From CAJMNU01 sp905214855 (lineage in GTDB: Bacteria > Bacillota > Clostridia > Lachnospirales > Lachnospiraceae), in the NCBI GenBank assembly GCA_937890595.1, contig CALADM010000032.1, positions 1-55,466 on the forward strand: a stretch of 55,466 nucleotides of DNA, given 5' to 3'. Made by a program: the position numbers and the translations under genes. Of the stretch, positions 43,344 through 51,286 are shown piece after piece (position 1 is the stretch's first letter; the number at the start of each line of letters is the position of its first letter). Below the pieces are notes generated by a model. The model made no database searches. It was not told the origin of the DNA and saw only the letters and a list, made by a program, of their open reading frames with translations.

Positions 43344-43853
43344 TTAGAATATGATTTCCATTTTCTGTGTATTATTCAATACATCCAAGGCTGTCTGTGC
43401 CTGAGTAAGTTCTTCTGTCACTCTCTCAAACTCCTCCTGCACCATTCGGATATCATAGTTAGCATACATATAGTCAATGATTGGGCTATTATGTGAAAAC
43501 ATAGCATGTTCTCTTTGCTTTGGCAGCCGACTTTTCATCTGGAACAATTTCTGTCTTTTCAGAGTAAGTTGAGGAATATAGACTAAAACCTCATCCACGG
43601 TCATTTCTAGCTCCGGAACAGTATGACTTATGTTAAAGCAATTGATCGCATGTTTTACAACTCTGATCTTTCTGTCCAATTCTTTTAACTCTTCCTGAAC
43701 TGAAGCATAGTTATATTCTGGTCTGACAGACTCCACATCTTCACCTAAAGCAGCCTGAAATGTAGCACACTGTTTTTCTCTCAACAATATGGCATCTTTT
43801 TCTTCCTTCAATTTTCTAAGCAGCTTATTTGCCTCTGATGATGTATATTGCAT
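43344..43853 (-). CDS. Conserved helical protein of unknown function
   Basis: A 169-residue protein, almost entirely helical, with two charged coiled-coil stretches (about residues 1-60, rich in KL and EELKELDRK, and 110-160, RMVQEEFERVTEELTQAQ) around a short globular middle. I do not recognise it with certainty; short Clostridia proteins of this kind are usually left uncharacterised. Start at MQYTSSEANK after GGAGGAAG. It is transcribed alone. Confidence 0.6.
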   Translation of the reverse strand: MQYTSSEANKLLRKLKEEKDAILLREKQCATFQAALGEDVESVRPEYNYASVQEELKELDRKIRVVKHAINCFNISHTVPELEMTVDEVLVYIPQLTLKRQKLFQMKSRLPKQREHAMFSHNSPIIDYMYANYDIRMVQEEFERVTEELTQAQTALDVLNNTQKMEIIF

Positions 43854-43965
43854 AGATCTTCCTCCTTGCCTTGTCTTTTTTGAAATCAATCAATACAAAT
43901 AATGGATATTCTTATTATATCTCTTCACCTTGTTTCTGTCATTCAACCAGCAGTTGAAACTATGC

Positions 43966-45300
43966 TTAATAATGATATTTCTTTCTTTTTATGATCAAAA
44001 AGATCACAACAAACACTACTGCCATAAATTCTGCAACAACAATAGAAATCCAAATGCCATGGATTCCCCAGATAAGCGGAAGGATCAAAACAGCTCCCAC
44101 CTGAAAAACCAATGTCCTCAAAAAAGATATCACAGCAGAAATCACCCCATCGTTTAAAGCAGTAAAAAATCCTGATCCAAAAATCGCAAATCCCATAAAG
44201 AAAAAAGATAATGCAAAAATCCTGAATCCTGACACCGTCAACTCCATCAGTTCGGTGTCATAACCAACGAAAATCCTTGCCAACGGTATAGCAAGACTTT
44301 CTGCTGCCACGATCATAGCAAGTCCAAAACTCCCGATCATCACAAGACTCTTCTTCAACAGCCCATCAAGTTCTTTATGATTTTGTGCGCCATCATGATA
44401 TCCTATCACAGGTGCTGTTCCAATGGAATATCCAATGAATGCTGCGGAAAAGATCATGCTGACATACATCATCACGCCATATGCAGCGATTCCATTTTCC
44501 CCAGCGTACTGGATCAACTGCAAATTATACAGCATACCAACAAGACTCATGGATACATTACTCATAAACTCAGAAGAACCATTGATACAGGCTCTCAAAA
44601 TAATTTTTCCATGGAAATGTGTTTTTCCAATCCTTAAAATACTACTATTTTTTCTAAAAAAGTAAAAAAGAGGGATCACGCCTCCCACAACCTGACTCAT
44701 TGCTGTTGCGATGGCTGCACCTGCCATTTTGTATTCTTGAGGAAACAAAATGACAAGCAATGCATCTAAAATCATATTGGTAATACCAGAAGAAACTGTG
44801 ACAATTAAACCAATCTGTGGTTTTTCAGCTGTCACAAAAAAGCTCTGAAATAACAATTGTAATACAAAAAATGGCAGTGCCAAAAGGATGATCCGAGCAT
44901 ATAGAACACAATGTTCCAGCAATTCTCCTTCTGCTCCCAGAAATTCTGCAATTGGTCGGATAAACACAACTCCCAAAATAGAGAAAACGATCCCCAATGT
45001 AAAAGAAACATAGACAAACAGAGAAAAATACTGATTTGCCTTCTCTTTATCTCCCTCTCCAAATGTCTTTGCTACAATAGCCGTACCACCTGTACCGAAC
45101 ATAAATCCAACGGTTGCCACGATCATCAAAAACGGCATGATCAGATTAACTGCTGCAAATGGTGTTTTTCCTGCAAAATTAGATACAAAAAATCCATCCA
45201 CCACACCATAAATGGATGAAAAAATCATCATAGCAATAGATGGCAGCGTAAATCGTATCAACCTGCCATATGTAAAATGATCTGAAAGCTGAATCTTCAT
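43966..45300 (-). CDS. MATE family multidrug/drug-Na+ antiporter
   Basis: A 444-residue 12-helix transporter of two homologous halves: opening FTLPSIAMMIFSSIYGVVDGFFVSNFAG and repeat-half IGYSIGTAPVIGYHDGAQNHKELDGLL match DinF/NorM-type MATE exporters. Uses ion gradients to export drugs or metabolites. Its start overlaps the stop of the kinase gene by 4 bp, and a MarR gene heads the operon, so induction by a substrate is likely. Confidence 0.92.
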   Translation of the reverse strand: MKIQLSDHFTYGRLIRFTLPSIAMMIFSSIYGVVDGFFVSNFAGKTPFAAVNLIMPFLMIVATVGFMFGTGGTAIVAKTFGEGDKEKANQYFSLFVYVSFTLGIVFSILGVVFIRPIAEFLGAEGELLEHCVLYARIILLALPFFVLQLLFQSFFVTAEKPQIGLIVTVSSGITNMILDALLVILFPQEYKMAGAAIATAMSQVVGGVIPLFYFFRKNSSILRIGKTHFHGKIILRACINGSSEFMSNVSMSLVGMLYNLQLIQYAGENGIAAYGVMMYVSMIFSAAFIGYSIGTAPVIGYHDGAQNHKELDGLLKKSLVMIGSFGLAMIVAAESLAIPLARIFVGYDTELMELTVSGFRIFALSFFFMGFAIFGSGFFTALNDGVISAVISFLRTLVFQVGAVLILPLIWGIHGIWISIVVAEFMAVVFVVIFLIIKRKKYHY

Positions 45301-45917
45301 TCTTCTCTCCCAAACCAGCGATTTGCAAAAATAGCTACCGCTGCTGCTAATTTTTTCATATTCCAGCCACTTGTATTGACTGTTAAATTATAGGTATCAC
45401 GCTGCCCCCATGTTGTTCCTGAAAGCATCTCTCTTGTCTGAGCACGCATCTTATCAATCTGCTTTATTTTTCTTTTGAGTTCCTTGTCTGTGAGATTCTC
45501 ATTTTCAGGCGCTCTCTCTTTACAGCGCTGCATCTTTGTTTCCATATCTGCACATACAAAAATACGGAATGGCTGATAGTCCTGTAAAATCAGATCTGCA
45601 TTTCTGCCTACAATCACACAATCCTTTCCTAATGCAGCGATCTCCTCTAATACATGCTTTTGTGCAAGAAGGAGATGCACTTTGTTGTTCTGCGTATACA
45701 TAGAAGAACCAATGCTGCACCGATATGTAACAGGATACTTCTGCCAACCATGTTCATCCAGTTTTTTTTCTACATAATCAGCATCTAAATTGTTTTCTCT
45801 TGCAACTGCAGAGACAATCTCACTATCATAATAGTCAAATCCCAACTCATCTGCGATACGTTTTCCAAGCTCCCTTCCACCACTTCCAAATTCACGGCTT
45901 ATAGTAATGATCCTCAT
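45297..45917 (-). CDS. Cytidylate kinase-like family protein
   Basis: A 206-residue P-loop kinase-like protein: ITISREFGSGGRELGKRIADEL with GSGGRELG as Walker A, then a DYYDSEIV specificity loop and a CIVGRNADLIL strand. The family is common in Firmicutes beside MATE exporters or on its own; the substrate is not established. It lies between marR and the MATE gene. Confidence 0.9.
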   Translation of the reverse strand: MRIITISREFGSGGRELGKRIADELGFDYYDSEIVSAVARENNLDADYVEKKLDEHGWQKYPVTYRCSIGSSMYTQNNKVHLLLAQKHVLEEIAALGKDCVIVGRNADLILQDYQPFRIFVCADMETKMQRCKERAPENENLTDKELKRKIKQIDKMRAQTREMLSGTTWGQRDTYNLTVNTSGWNMKKLAAAVAIFANRWFGREE

Positions 45918-45952
45918 AAAAATCCCCCTTTCAACCAGCTTCCTACCTTTAT

Positions 45953-46390
45953 CTACAGTTTTGTAAGTTGTTTCTGAAACGACTGCATATATTTTTCCAG
46001 CAAATGGATATATGCATCAATCTCTTCTTGTGACCAAGATGAAAAAACTTCACTCTCCGTTTCAAATATTCTGGCTGCTGTGTTCAGGACATACTCTTTG
46101 CCCTGTTCTGTTAGACATACACGTTTTGCCCTTCCCTTGTATTGCTCTAAATAAAGAATTTCGTCTTTCTCAAGTTTACGGATCGCTGTATTAACAGTTT
46201 GTTTGCTAATTCCTGATCCCTTGTAAATATCACTGAGAAGGCAACTCTCCCCATGATCATGGATCGTATATAAAACCCGCATAACGCTGTCTGCCAAACC
46301 AATCTTTAAACATGCCTGATGGTATAAAGCATCTGTTTCAGAAATCAAATAATTCATTCGATGGATCTTATCTGATAAATTGCATTTCAT
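45953..46390 (-). CDS. MarR family regulator of the MATE operon
   Basis: A 145-residue dimeric winged-helix protein: LADSVMRVLYTIHDHGESCLLSDIYKGSGISKQTVNTAIRKLEKDEI is the core, LEQYKGRAKRVCLTEQGKEYVL the wing and start of helix 5, and the ends form the dimer. Starts after GGAGGGGC. Two palindromes overlap its promoter. Confidence 0.93.
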   Translation of the reverse strand: MKCNLSDKIHRMNYLISETDALYHQACLKIGLADSVMRVLYTIHDHGESCLLSDIYKGSGISKQTVNTAIRKLEKDEILYLEQYKGRAKRVCLTEQGKEYVLNTAARIFETESEVFSSWSQEEIDAYIHLLEKYMQSFQKQLTKL

Positions 46391-46403
46391 CTTGCCCCTC
46401 CAT

Positions 46404-46453
46404 GTACGAATTCATACTTGTTATACTATAGTATGAATTCATACTTGTGTCAA
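46404..46453 (-). promoter_or_regulatory. Promoter and two operators of the MarR-kinase-MATE operon
   Basis: TTGACA (46448-46453), 17-bp spacer and TATAGT (46425-46430) on the minus strand. The palindrome GTATGAATTCATAC occupies the spacer (46431-46444), and a near copy GTACGAATTCATAC (46404-46417) lies at the start site, 27 bp away centre to centre. This is a clear autorepression layout. Confidence 0.75.
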
Positions 46454-46461
46454 TCTTTTTC

Positions 46462-46500
46462 CAAAAAGGAAAAGCCGCCAGAACAGAATTCTGGCAGCCT
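46462..46500 (-). terminator. Terminator after yccF
   Basis: GCCGCCAGAA / TTCTGGCAGCC arms (46474-46483 and 46489-46499) followed by TTTTCCTTTTT on the minus strand. Confidence 0.75.
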
Positions 46501-46567
46501 CCTTATTGTATTTTATTCACTTTTTGAATTCCATTTCACATCCTACACGTTATGATCCACTGGATTT

Positions 46568-46930
46568 CTAATTATGGATCTCTGCTCCAAATGGCATAAG
46601 TGCCAATTTCGCCAACTTAAATTGCTGCAGCCCAAACGGAATTCCTATCACAGTTATACAAAGTACAATTCCAATTGTCAAATGTTCCAATGCCAATGGA
46701 AGTCCCGACACAAGAAGCCAGATAATATTCAGTAAAAAAGAACCTGCTCCTCCACCATATACCACATCTTTCCCAAATGGAAAAAAGCTCAGGGAAGCAA
46801 ATTTAAAACACTGCATTCCGACTGGAATTCCAACAATTGTGATACACCAAAGACATCCCATAAAACACCAGCTTAATCCGCTGATCGCACCGCCAAAAAT
46901 AAACCAAAGTATATTTCCTAAACATCCCAT
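46568..46930 (-). CDS. YccF domain membrane protein
   Basis: A 120-residue protein with two YccF repeats: GNILWFIFGGAISGLSWCFMG/GIPVGMQCFKFASLSFFPFGKDV and LNIIWLLVSGLPLALEHLTIG/GIPFGLQQFKLAKLALMPFGAEI. Each half has paired hydrophobic helices. Function unknown. It lies 67 bp after the 139-residue protein on the same strand, so both are probably under the riboswitch at 47551-47642. Confidence 0.88.
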   Translation of the reverse strand: MGCLGNILWFIFGGAISGLSWCFMGCLWCITIVGIPVGMQCFKFASLSFFPFGKDVVYGGGAGSFLLNIIWLLVSGLPLALEHLTIGIVLCITVIGIPFGLQQFKLAKLALMPFGAEIHN

Positions 46931-46997
46931 AGTATTCTCTCCTTTTCTTATATCTTATATCTAATTTTTATTATATGTTCCTATGTATCTCTATCTT

Positions 46998-47417
46998 TTA
47001 TTTACAGTTTTTAAGTTCTTCAAGCAAAGACTCCACCCTATGAATCACTTTATTGATCTCTTCTGCTGTTTCTCGGATTTTAGACTGCACCATATAATCT
47101 ACAAAAAAACCGTCAAAAAAGAAATCTGCAAAAGAAAGGAAAGCGTTGATATCTACATTTAATCTTTCATAATCGGGAATATCTCTCAACTCTGTCTGAA
47201 ATTTTTTCAGATCCATCTTTGCTGTTTCCAAATAGGAAGAAGCAGAGTTGATTCTTGAATATTTTACCATATCGGCAATCAAACCACCTCCCATCATATC
47301 AAAAATCCCCCAATTTTTTGCACTAGTGAGATTGTCATATGCAGTTTTCAGACTTCCTAATGCTCGTTCTCCTGCCAGAATTGCTTCATCTAATTCCTTT
47401 TTTAATTCTTCTGACAC
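46998..47417 (-). CDS. Conserved helical protein of unknown function under a predicted Mn2+ riboswitch
   Basis: A 139-residue protein with a GTG start after AAGGAGAATT. It is helical throughout: an N-terminal coiled coil (ELKKELDEAILAGERALGSL), a glycine-rich centre (WGIFDMMGGGLIADMVKYS), an aromatic hinge (LSFADFFFDGFFVDYMVQSKI) and a C-terminal helix. I recognise similar uncharacterised Clostridia proteins but know no function. No signal peptide and no confident membrane span. Its leader carries a manganese-type riboswitch, so a role in metal handling or in manganese stress is the leading inference. Confidence 0.7.
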   Translation of the reverse strand: MSEELKKELDEAILAGERALGSLKTAYDNLTSAKNWGIFDMMGGGLIADMVKYSRINSASSYLETAKMDLKKFQTELRDIPDYERLNVDINAFLSFADFFFDGFFVDYMVQSKIRETAEEINKVIHRVESLLEELKNCK

Positions 47418-47434
47418 AATAATTCTCCTTCCTT

Positions 47435-47470
47435 TTTTACTCTGTTATATCATTTTACTCTGTTATATCA
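47435..47470. repeat. Perfect 18-bp tandem duplication in the leader
   Basis: TTTTACTCTGTTATATCA occurs twice back to back (47435-47452 and 47453-47470), between the riboswitch terminator and the ribosome binding site. It may be a recent slippage duplication. Confidence 0.85.
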
Positions 47471-47516
47471 ACGATCCAGCACTTTCTGTTACGACAGCCT
47501 CAGAGTAATTTTTTAT

Positions 47517-47559
47517 AAAAAAAGACTCCTATTATGACATATGCCACAATAAAAGTCTT
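47517..47559 (-). terminator. Expression platform: riboswitch-controlled terminator
   Basis: On the minus strand AGACTTTTATT pairs with AATAGGAGTCT and runs into seven U residues. Its left arm is the 3' strand of the aptamer's P1 helix, so aptamer folding should prevent termination (an ON switch). Confidence 0.7.
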
Positions 47560-47642
47560 GCTGTCTCATTTGATACGGATGCCTCATCGGCATCGGCTGT
47601 CGGTTTCAAATATATCCTTATGGATATTCGCTACTCCCTTTC
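47551..47642 (-). promoter_or_regulatory. yybP-ykoY-type (Mn2+) riboswitch aptamer
   Basis: The minus-strand RNA opens with AAAGGGAGUAGCG and closes with AGCAAGACUUUU, the two conserved ends of the yybP-ykoY class (AAAGGGGAGUAGC ... GCAAGACCUUU). Between them are a first hairpin (AUAUCC/GGAUAU) and a long helix (AUUUGA/UCAAAU, then GAUGCC/GGCAUC) with an asymmetric purine-rich loop, as in the solved lactococcal structure; a small fourth hairpin seen there is absent. A strong promoter starts transcription about 8 nt before it. Known members bind Mn2+ and turn on transporters such as MntP and P-type ATPases. Confidence 0.72.
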
Positions 47643-47656
47643 ATTTGCTTGTCTGT

Positions 47657-47685
47657 ACTATATCATATATAATATATGCTGTCAA
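47657..47685 (-). promoter_or_regulatory. Promoter of the riboswitch transcript
   Basis: Consensus TTGACA (47680-47685), 17-bp spacer, TATAGT (47657-47662) on the minus strand; transcription should begin near 47650, just outside the aptamer. Confidence 0.75.
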
Positions 47686-47759
47686 TATTTTATCTCTATT
47701 TTTCACATTAAAAAAGTCCTTTCGGTTCTTGCTCAAATGCCATAAAAAATGTCTCATCT

Positions 47760-48134
47760 TTAATACTTCCGTTGTTCTTTTGATTTATTGTTGGTTAATT
47801 CAAAACTCAATGCTAACAATGTTTTAATTTTTTCATCCAATTCTGGCTTATCTAACAAAATACTGATCCATTTGTCTTTATTCATATGATAAGCTGGATA
47901 AAAACCATCCTGTGTCCGATAAGAACCGATTAACATTGGCTCACATTTTACATTTAAAATATCTACTTTCCCTTCATCTAAAAATCCCAATTTGTTCTTA
48001 CTGACTTCCAAAATCACCCCATACCATTTTCGATTTTCTGTATGACGTAAAACAGCATTCCTGTCATGCCATGGATATTCAGGTTCTGTACCATATTGCT
48101 GTCTAACCCAATCAAATATCTCATCTCTATTCAT
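47760..48134 (-). CDS. MmcQ/YjbR family DNA-binding-like protein
   Basis: A 124-residue protein with the YjbR pattern: FDWVRQQYGTEPEYPW at the start, NRKWYGVILEV in the middle and the conserved GFYPAYHMNKDKWISILLD near the end. The fold is cyaY-like with proposed DNA binding; biological role unknown. Transcribed alone. Confidence 0.88.
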   Translation of the reverse strand: MNRDEIFDWVRQQYGTEPEYPWHDRNAVLRHTENRKWYGVILEVSKNKLGFLDEGKVDILNVKCEPMLIGSYRTQDGFYPAYHMNKDKWISILLDKPELDEKIKTLLALSFELTNNKSKEQRKY

Positions 48135-48319
48135 ATTTTCTCCTCCATTAAGCTATTATTTCACTATAAAAATATCTTTCACTGTAAAAATATTTTTCTG
48201 TTGTAATAGCTATATATTTTTTATATAATAACATGATTATAAAGACTTTGATCCACAAAAATTTCATAAAAGCAGATACAATAGACATTAATATCCTTAG
48301 AGTATATGGAGGTAAAACA

Positions 48320-48745
48320 ATGATAAAAATACGATATGTAGAAATGAGAGATCAATCTTTCTGGTTTCAGCTAGATCAACATCTGTCAAAAACAGAATTT
48401 GAAAAGAAAGTACGCGACAAAATGGGCTACGTTATCCTAGAAAATGAAACTCCTGTGGGTTTGCTAAGATATAATCTTTTCTGGGATAATACACCATTTT
48501 GTACTTTACTTTTTATTGATTCCGCATTTCAAGGAAAAGGTTATGGCAGTATGTTAATGCATTATTGGGAAAATGATATGAAAAAGCAAGGATATGGTAT
48601 GCTGCTAACTTCTACTCAGACAGATGAAACTGCACAACATTTTTACCGAAAATTACATTATCAGGACTGTGGTGGTCTGATTGTGAATATTCCCAAATAT
48701 GCCCAGCCTATGGAATTATTTTTGGTAAAGGATTTAAGCATTTAA
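48320..48745 (+). CDS. GNAT family N-acetyltransferase
   Basis: A 141-residue GNAT protein. The acetyl-CoA loop is in FIDSAFQGKGYGSMLMHYWE and the C-terminal QHFYRKLHYQDCGGLIVN is typical. Substrate unknown. I chose the ATG at 48320, which follows TGGAGG; upstream codons lack family similarity. Confidence 0.88.
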   Translation: MIKIRYVEMRDQSFWFQLDQHLSKTEFEKKVRDKMGYVILENETPVGLLRYNLFWDNTPFCTLLFIDSAFQGKGYGSMLMHYWENDMKKQGYGMLLTSTQTDETAQHFYRKLHYQDCGGLIVNIPKYAQPMELFLVKDLSI

Positions 48746-48844
48746 ATTTTATTTTGATTTTATTTTGATCTTATATTGTATCTGCTGCTATTCTTTTTAT
48801 GTTCTACTCTAGTGAACCAGCAAATCAGCAAAACATATTCTTCT

Positions 48845-49183
48845 CTATTCCGTCCTGACATTTACTGGACTGACTGTAACATTTCCAAAACCATCTACAG
48901 TATACCATTTGCCCTTTTGCAATTGAATTTTTTCTGATACTCCTGATGTAATGTATCCAACTATGTATCTTTCTCCAGTTTCAATATCAGTAAACACTAC
49001 ATCAGTATCACAGTCGCCGCTCACTTTCACAGTTCCAAATAATGGCTGTATTTGTTCCTGTTTCACTTTTGTTGAACCTCTATCTGCAAGTGTGAACGTA
49101 TGTCTTCTTTGAATTCCAGTATAAAGCAAGATGACAATCATACATATCACTATTACAAATGAAACGAACCATTTCTTTTTCAT
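48845..49183 (-). CDS. Small membrane-anchored protein of unknown function
   Basis: A 112-residue protein: one N-terminal hydrophobic helix (WFVSFVIVICMIVILLYTGI) acting as an uncleaved signal or anchor, then a beta-rich outside domain with GTVKVSGDCDTDVVFTDIETG and KGKWYTVDGFGNVTV. No recognised family. Its start overlaps the kinase stop by four bases, so the two genes are translationally coupled. Confidence 0.6.
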   Translation of the reverse strand: MKKKWFVSFVIVICMIVILLYTGIQRRHTFTLADRGSTKVKQEQIQPLFGTVKVSGDCDTDVVFTDIETGERYIVGYITSGVSEKIQLQKGKWYTVDGFGNVTVSPVNVRTE

Positions 49184-49893
49184 AAAAGTTTCTCCATAAT
49201 CTTTTCTATTGTTCTCTCTCTCATTTTTGTCGCAGTTATATTAGTATTTTCCTGAGAAAAATATCGTCTTTCAAGATAGGATTCTTTCTCTTCTATGATA
49301 CGCTCTTCATTATATGAAATCGGAGTGATTACATCAGAAAGAAACTGTCCACTTTTCAATTCTATCGAAATCCCATAGCAATATGGTCTTCTAATCATTG
49401 TCATCCACTGTTCCCACGCCTCTTCTTCTCCAAAAATTTCAATAAATAGTTCTGTATTCCCTCTTTTTCTGTAGCGCTCTACATACTCTATCCGTGCCTC
49501 TCTGCAAGGATATACCAGAAAAAAAGAAAGATTCTTTTGTTCCAGACACTCTAAAATTCTCCCCTCTGACGGGATCACAAACATCTGATCTGGATATTCT
49601 TCATAAGCATCCATCAAAGCCTGAGTATACTGTTCCTGCCAATTCCATACAAAATCTAATTCTTCACTTGCCTTTATAGTTTCTGTTGTATATTTCCTTG
49701 CAAATTCAAAAAAATTGGAATACTTAAAGGGCATACATCCGAAATCTATAGCATTTTGATACTGTTTACAAAACGTAGACTTTCCCGTTCCCGGAAAGCC
49801 AGCTATAATTCTTATCGGATTCCCGAATTCTGTCTGCTGCACTCTGTAATACACCCCCAACATATTTTCCTGCCCATTTTCCATGAATTCCAC
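49180..49893 (-). CDS. P-loop kinase-like protein
   Basis: A 237-residue protein with an N-terminal Walker A (IAGFPGTGKSTFCKQ) and a deoxynucleoside/polynucleotide kinase-like outline: YTQALMDAYEEYPDQMFVIPSEGRIL as the Walker B region, then a lid with basic residues (YPCREARIEYVERYRKRGN). It begins with GTG at 49893 or the ATG three codons later; the ribosome binding site AGGA is weak. It follows the RNA ligase gene on the same strand (117-bp gap with a weak hairpin), so a partnership in RNA end repair is possible. Phage-type kinases are the closest look-alikes. Confidence 0.6.
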   Translation of the reverse strand: MEFMENGQENMLGVYYRVQQTEFGNPIRIIAGFPGTGKSTFCKQYQNAIDFGCMPFKYSNFFEFARKYTTETIKASEELDFVWNWQEQYTQALMDAYEEYPDQMFVIPSEGRILECLEQKNLSFFLVYPCREARIEYVERYRKRGNTELFIEIFGEEEAWEQWMTMIRRPYCYGISIELKSGQFLSDVITPISYNEERIIEEKESYLERRYFSQENTNITATKMRERTIEKIMEKLL

Positions 49894-49953
49894 ATTTTCC
49901 TGATTTTCGAAAATAAAAATTCATTTGGAAAAAACAGATTTCTTATAAAACGA

Positions 49954-49972
49954 TCTTGTTTTCCAGACAAGA
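49954..49972 (-). terminator. Weak terminator after the RNA ligase gene
   Basis: TCTTGT/ACAAGA stem followed by TCGTTTT on the minus strand. Weak, so partial read-through into the kinase gene is plausible. Confidence 0.35.
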
Positions 49973-50010
49973 ACTATAGTATCTCATAATCTTATGACAT
50001 CCATTTCGAA

Positions 50011-51189
50011 TTATCCATTGTGTTTTAATAAATATTCCCTGCTCACATTTTTAAAGCTCTGTTTTCCATCTTGAGAACGATATACAAATCCCTCTCTCAT
50101 AACCTTTGGATTAATAGCACTAACCCCATCAGCTTCTAATTTCATCTCCTCCATAGTATGGCAAAGTTTATATTCTGTATCCAGAATCGGAACATGCTTT
50201 AAGTGGTACTGATCACAAAATACAGCCATTTCCTGAGTACTGGTTCGTTTTCTATCGATCACCAAATTGAAACAATACAAATCATTTTCATGGAGTTTAT
50301 AAGGATTTCCCTGAACCAAACCAACGCATTCCCCCTGCAGCACAACACGCTCATAATGATTCTTAACAGCAAATTCTTTTAATTTATTCTCAATATCATA
50401 TTTTTCTGCCATTTCCCAGTAAACATTAGGTTCATTCCCTGTTTTCTGTTTCTTATCTGGCTGCCGAACATTTCTGCTGCATACAATAAACTCAAAACAA
50501 TCTCCCTGTTTCAATTTATTAACCGCATAAGTACATGAACATCCATCTAACTTTTCTGTCTTTACCCAAGGATCTGTACTTTGAAGGTAAAATGACGCAT
50601 TTTCGATTCTGACTTCATCTGTTCTGACAATCCAGTCTGGAAACTCCAACTGATTATCCGTCTTTCTTCCAAACAGGAAAAGCAGCAACCATTTTCCATA
50701 TGGATATTTTACAATTTTTTTCATAAAAGGATTCTTAAACAGCTTTGGATGAGATCTAACCATCAGTTTATATCTAGTATCTGGATCTGCTGCACTGCTT
50801 TTTCTTTTTATCTCCTCTTCAGAGCTGTATGTGATTTTCAGCAATTTAGTCACATCGCTTCCAATTCGTTTATGTTTTAACTCCGGAAATAGAGTAAGTG
50901 GCAAAGCCAATCCCTGACTGATCACATGGAATTTTCCAATTTTCATTGTTTTGATTTTATAGTTTTTTGATGCAAGGAAAGAGAAACGTTCATCATTGCT
51001 GGGGCATTTGCTGTCAATTTCAATATAAACTGCTAAATCGCCTTCATGGAACTCATCTTTTTTCGCAATACAAACCCATCCCAAGACACCTATCAGTTCA
51101 ATGTTATCAGCTCCCTCAATTGGTTTCACCCATTCAATTTTCTCAATATGTGCCAATGCCCGTTCTTTCTGTAATTTTCTTTTTTTCAT
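50011..51189 (-). CDS. RNA ligase, DRB0094/Rnl2-related family
   Basis: A 392-residue ligase. N-terminal OB-like domain (residues about 1-110, IEGADNIELIGVLGWVCIAKKDEF and YIEIDSKCP), then the nucleotidyltransferase: motif I KTEKLDGCSC with the adenylated Lys, motif III region ECVGLVQGN, motif IV EGFVYRS and motif V SFKNVSREYL. The DRB0094-type ligases join 3'-OH/5'-phosphate RNA ends or nicks; in vivo roles are poorly known. Start at MKKRKLQKERAL, 9 nt after AGGGGAG. Confidence 0.83.
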   Translation of the reverse strand: MKKRKLQKERALAHIEKIEWVKPIEGADNIELIGVLGWVCIAKKDEFHEGDLAVYIEIDSKCPSNDERFSFLASKNYKIKTMKIGKFHVISQGLALPLTLFPELKHKRIGSDVTKLLKITYSSEEEIKRKSSAADPDTRYKLMVRSHPKLFKNPFMKKIVKYPYGKWLLLFLFGRKTDNQLEFPDWIVRTDEVRIENASFYLQSTDPWVKTEKLDGCSCTYAVNKLKQGDCFEFIVCSRNVRQPDKKQKTGNEPNVYWEMAEKYDIENKLKEFAVKNHYERVVLQGECVGLVQGNPYKLHENDLYCFNLVIDRKRTSTQEMAVFCDQYHLKHVPILDTEYKLCHTMEEMKLEADGVSAINPKVMREGFVYRSQDGKQSFKNVSREYLLKHNG

Positions 51190-51286
51190 ATCGCTCATCT
51201 CCCCTTGTGATAACAAAAACATTCCTATATTACAGATTTGAGCATATCACACATTTTTTTCACCAACAACAATTTCTATTGGAAGA

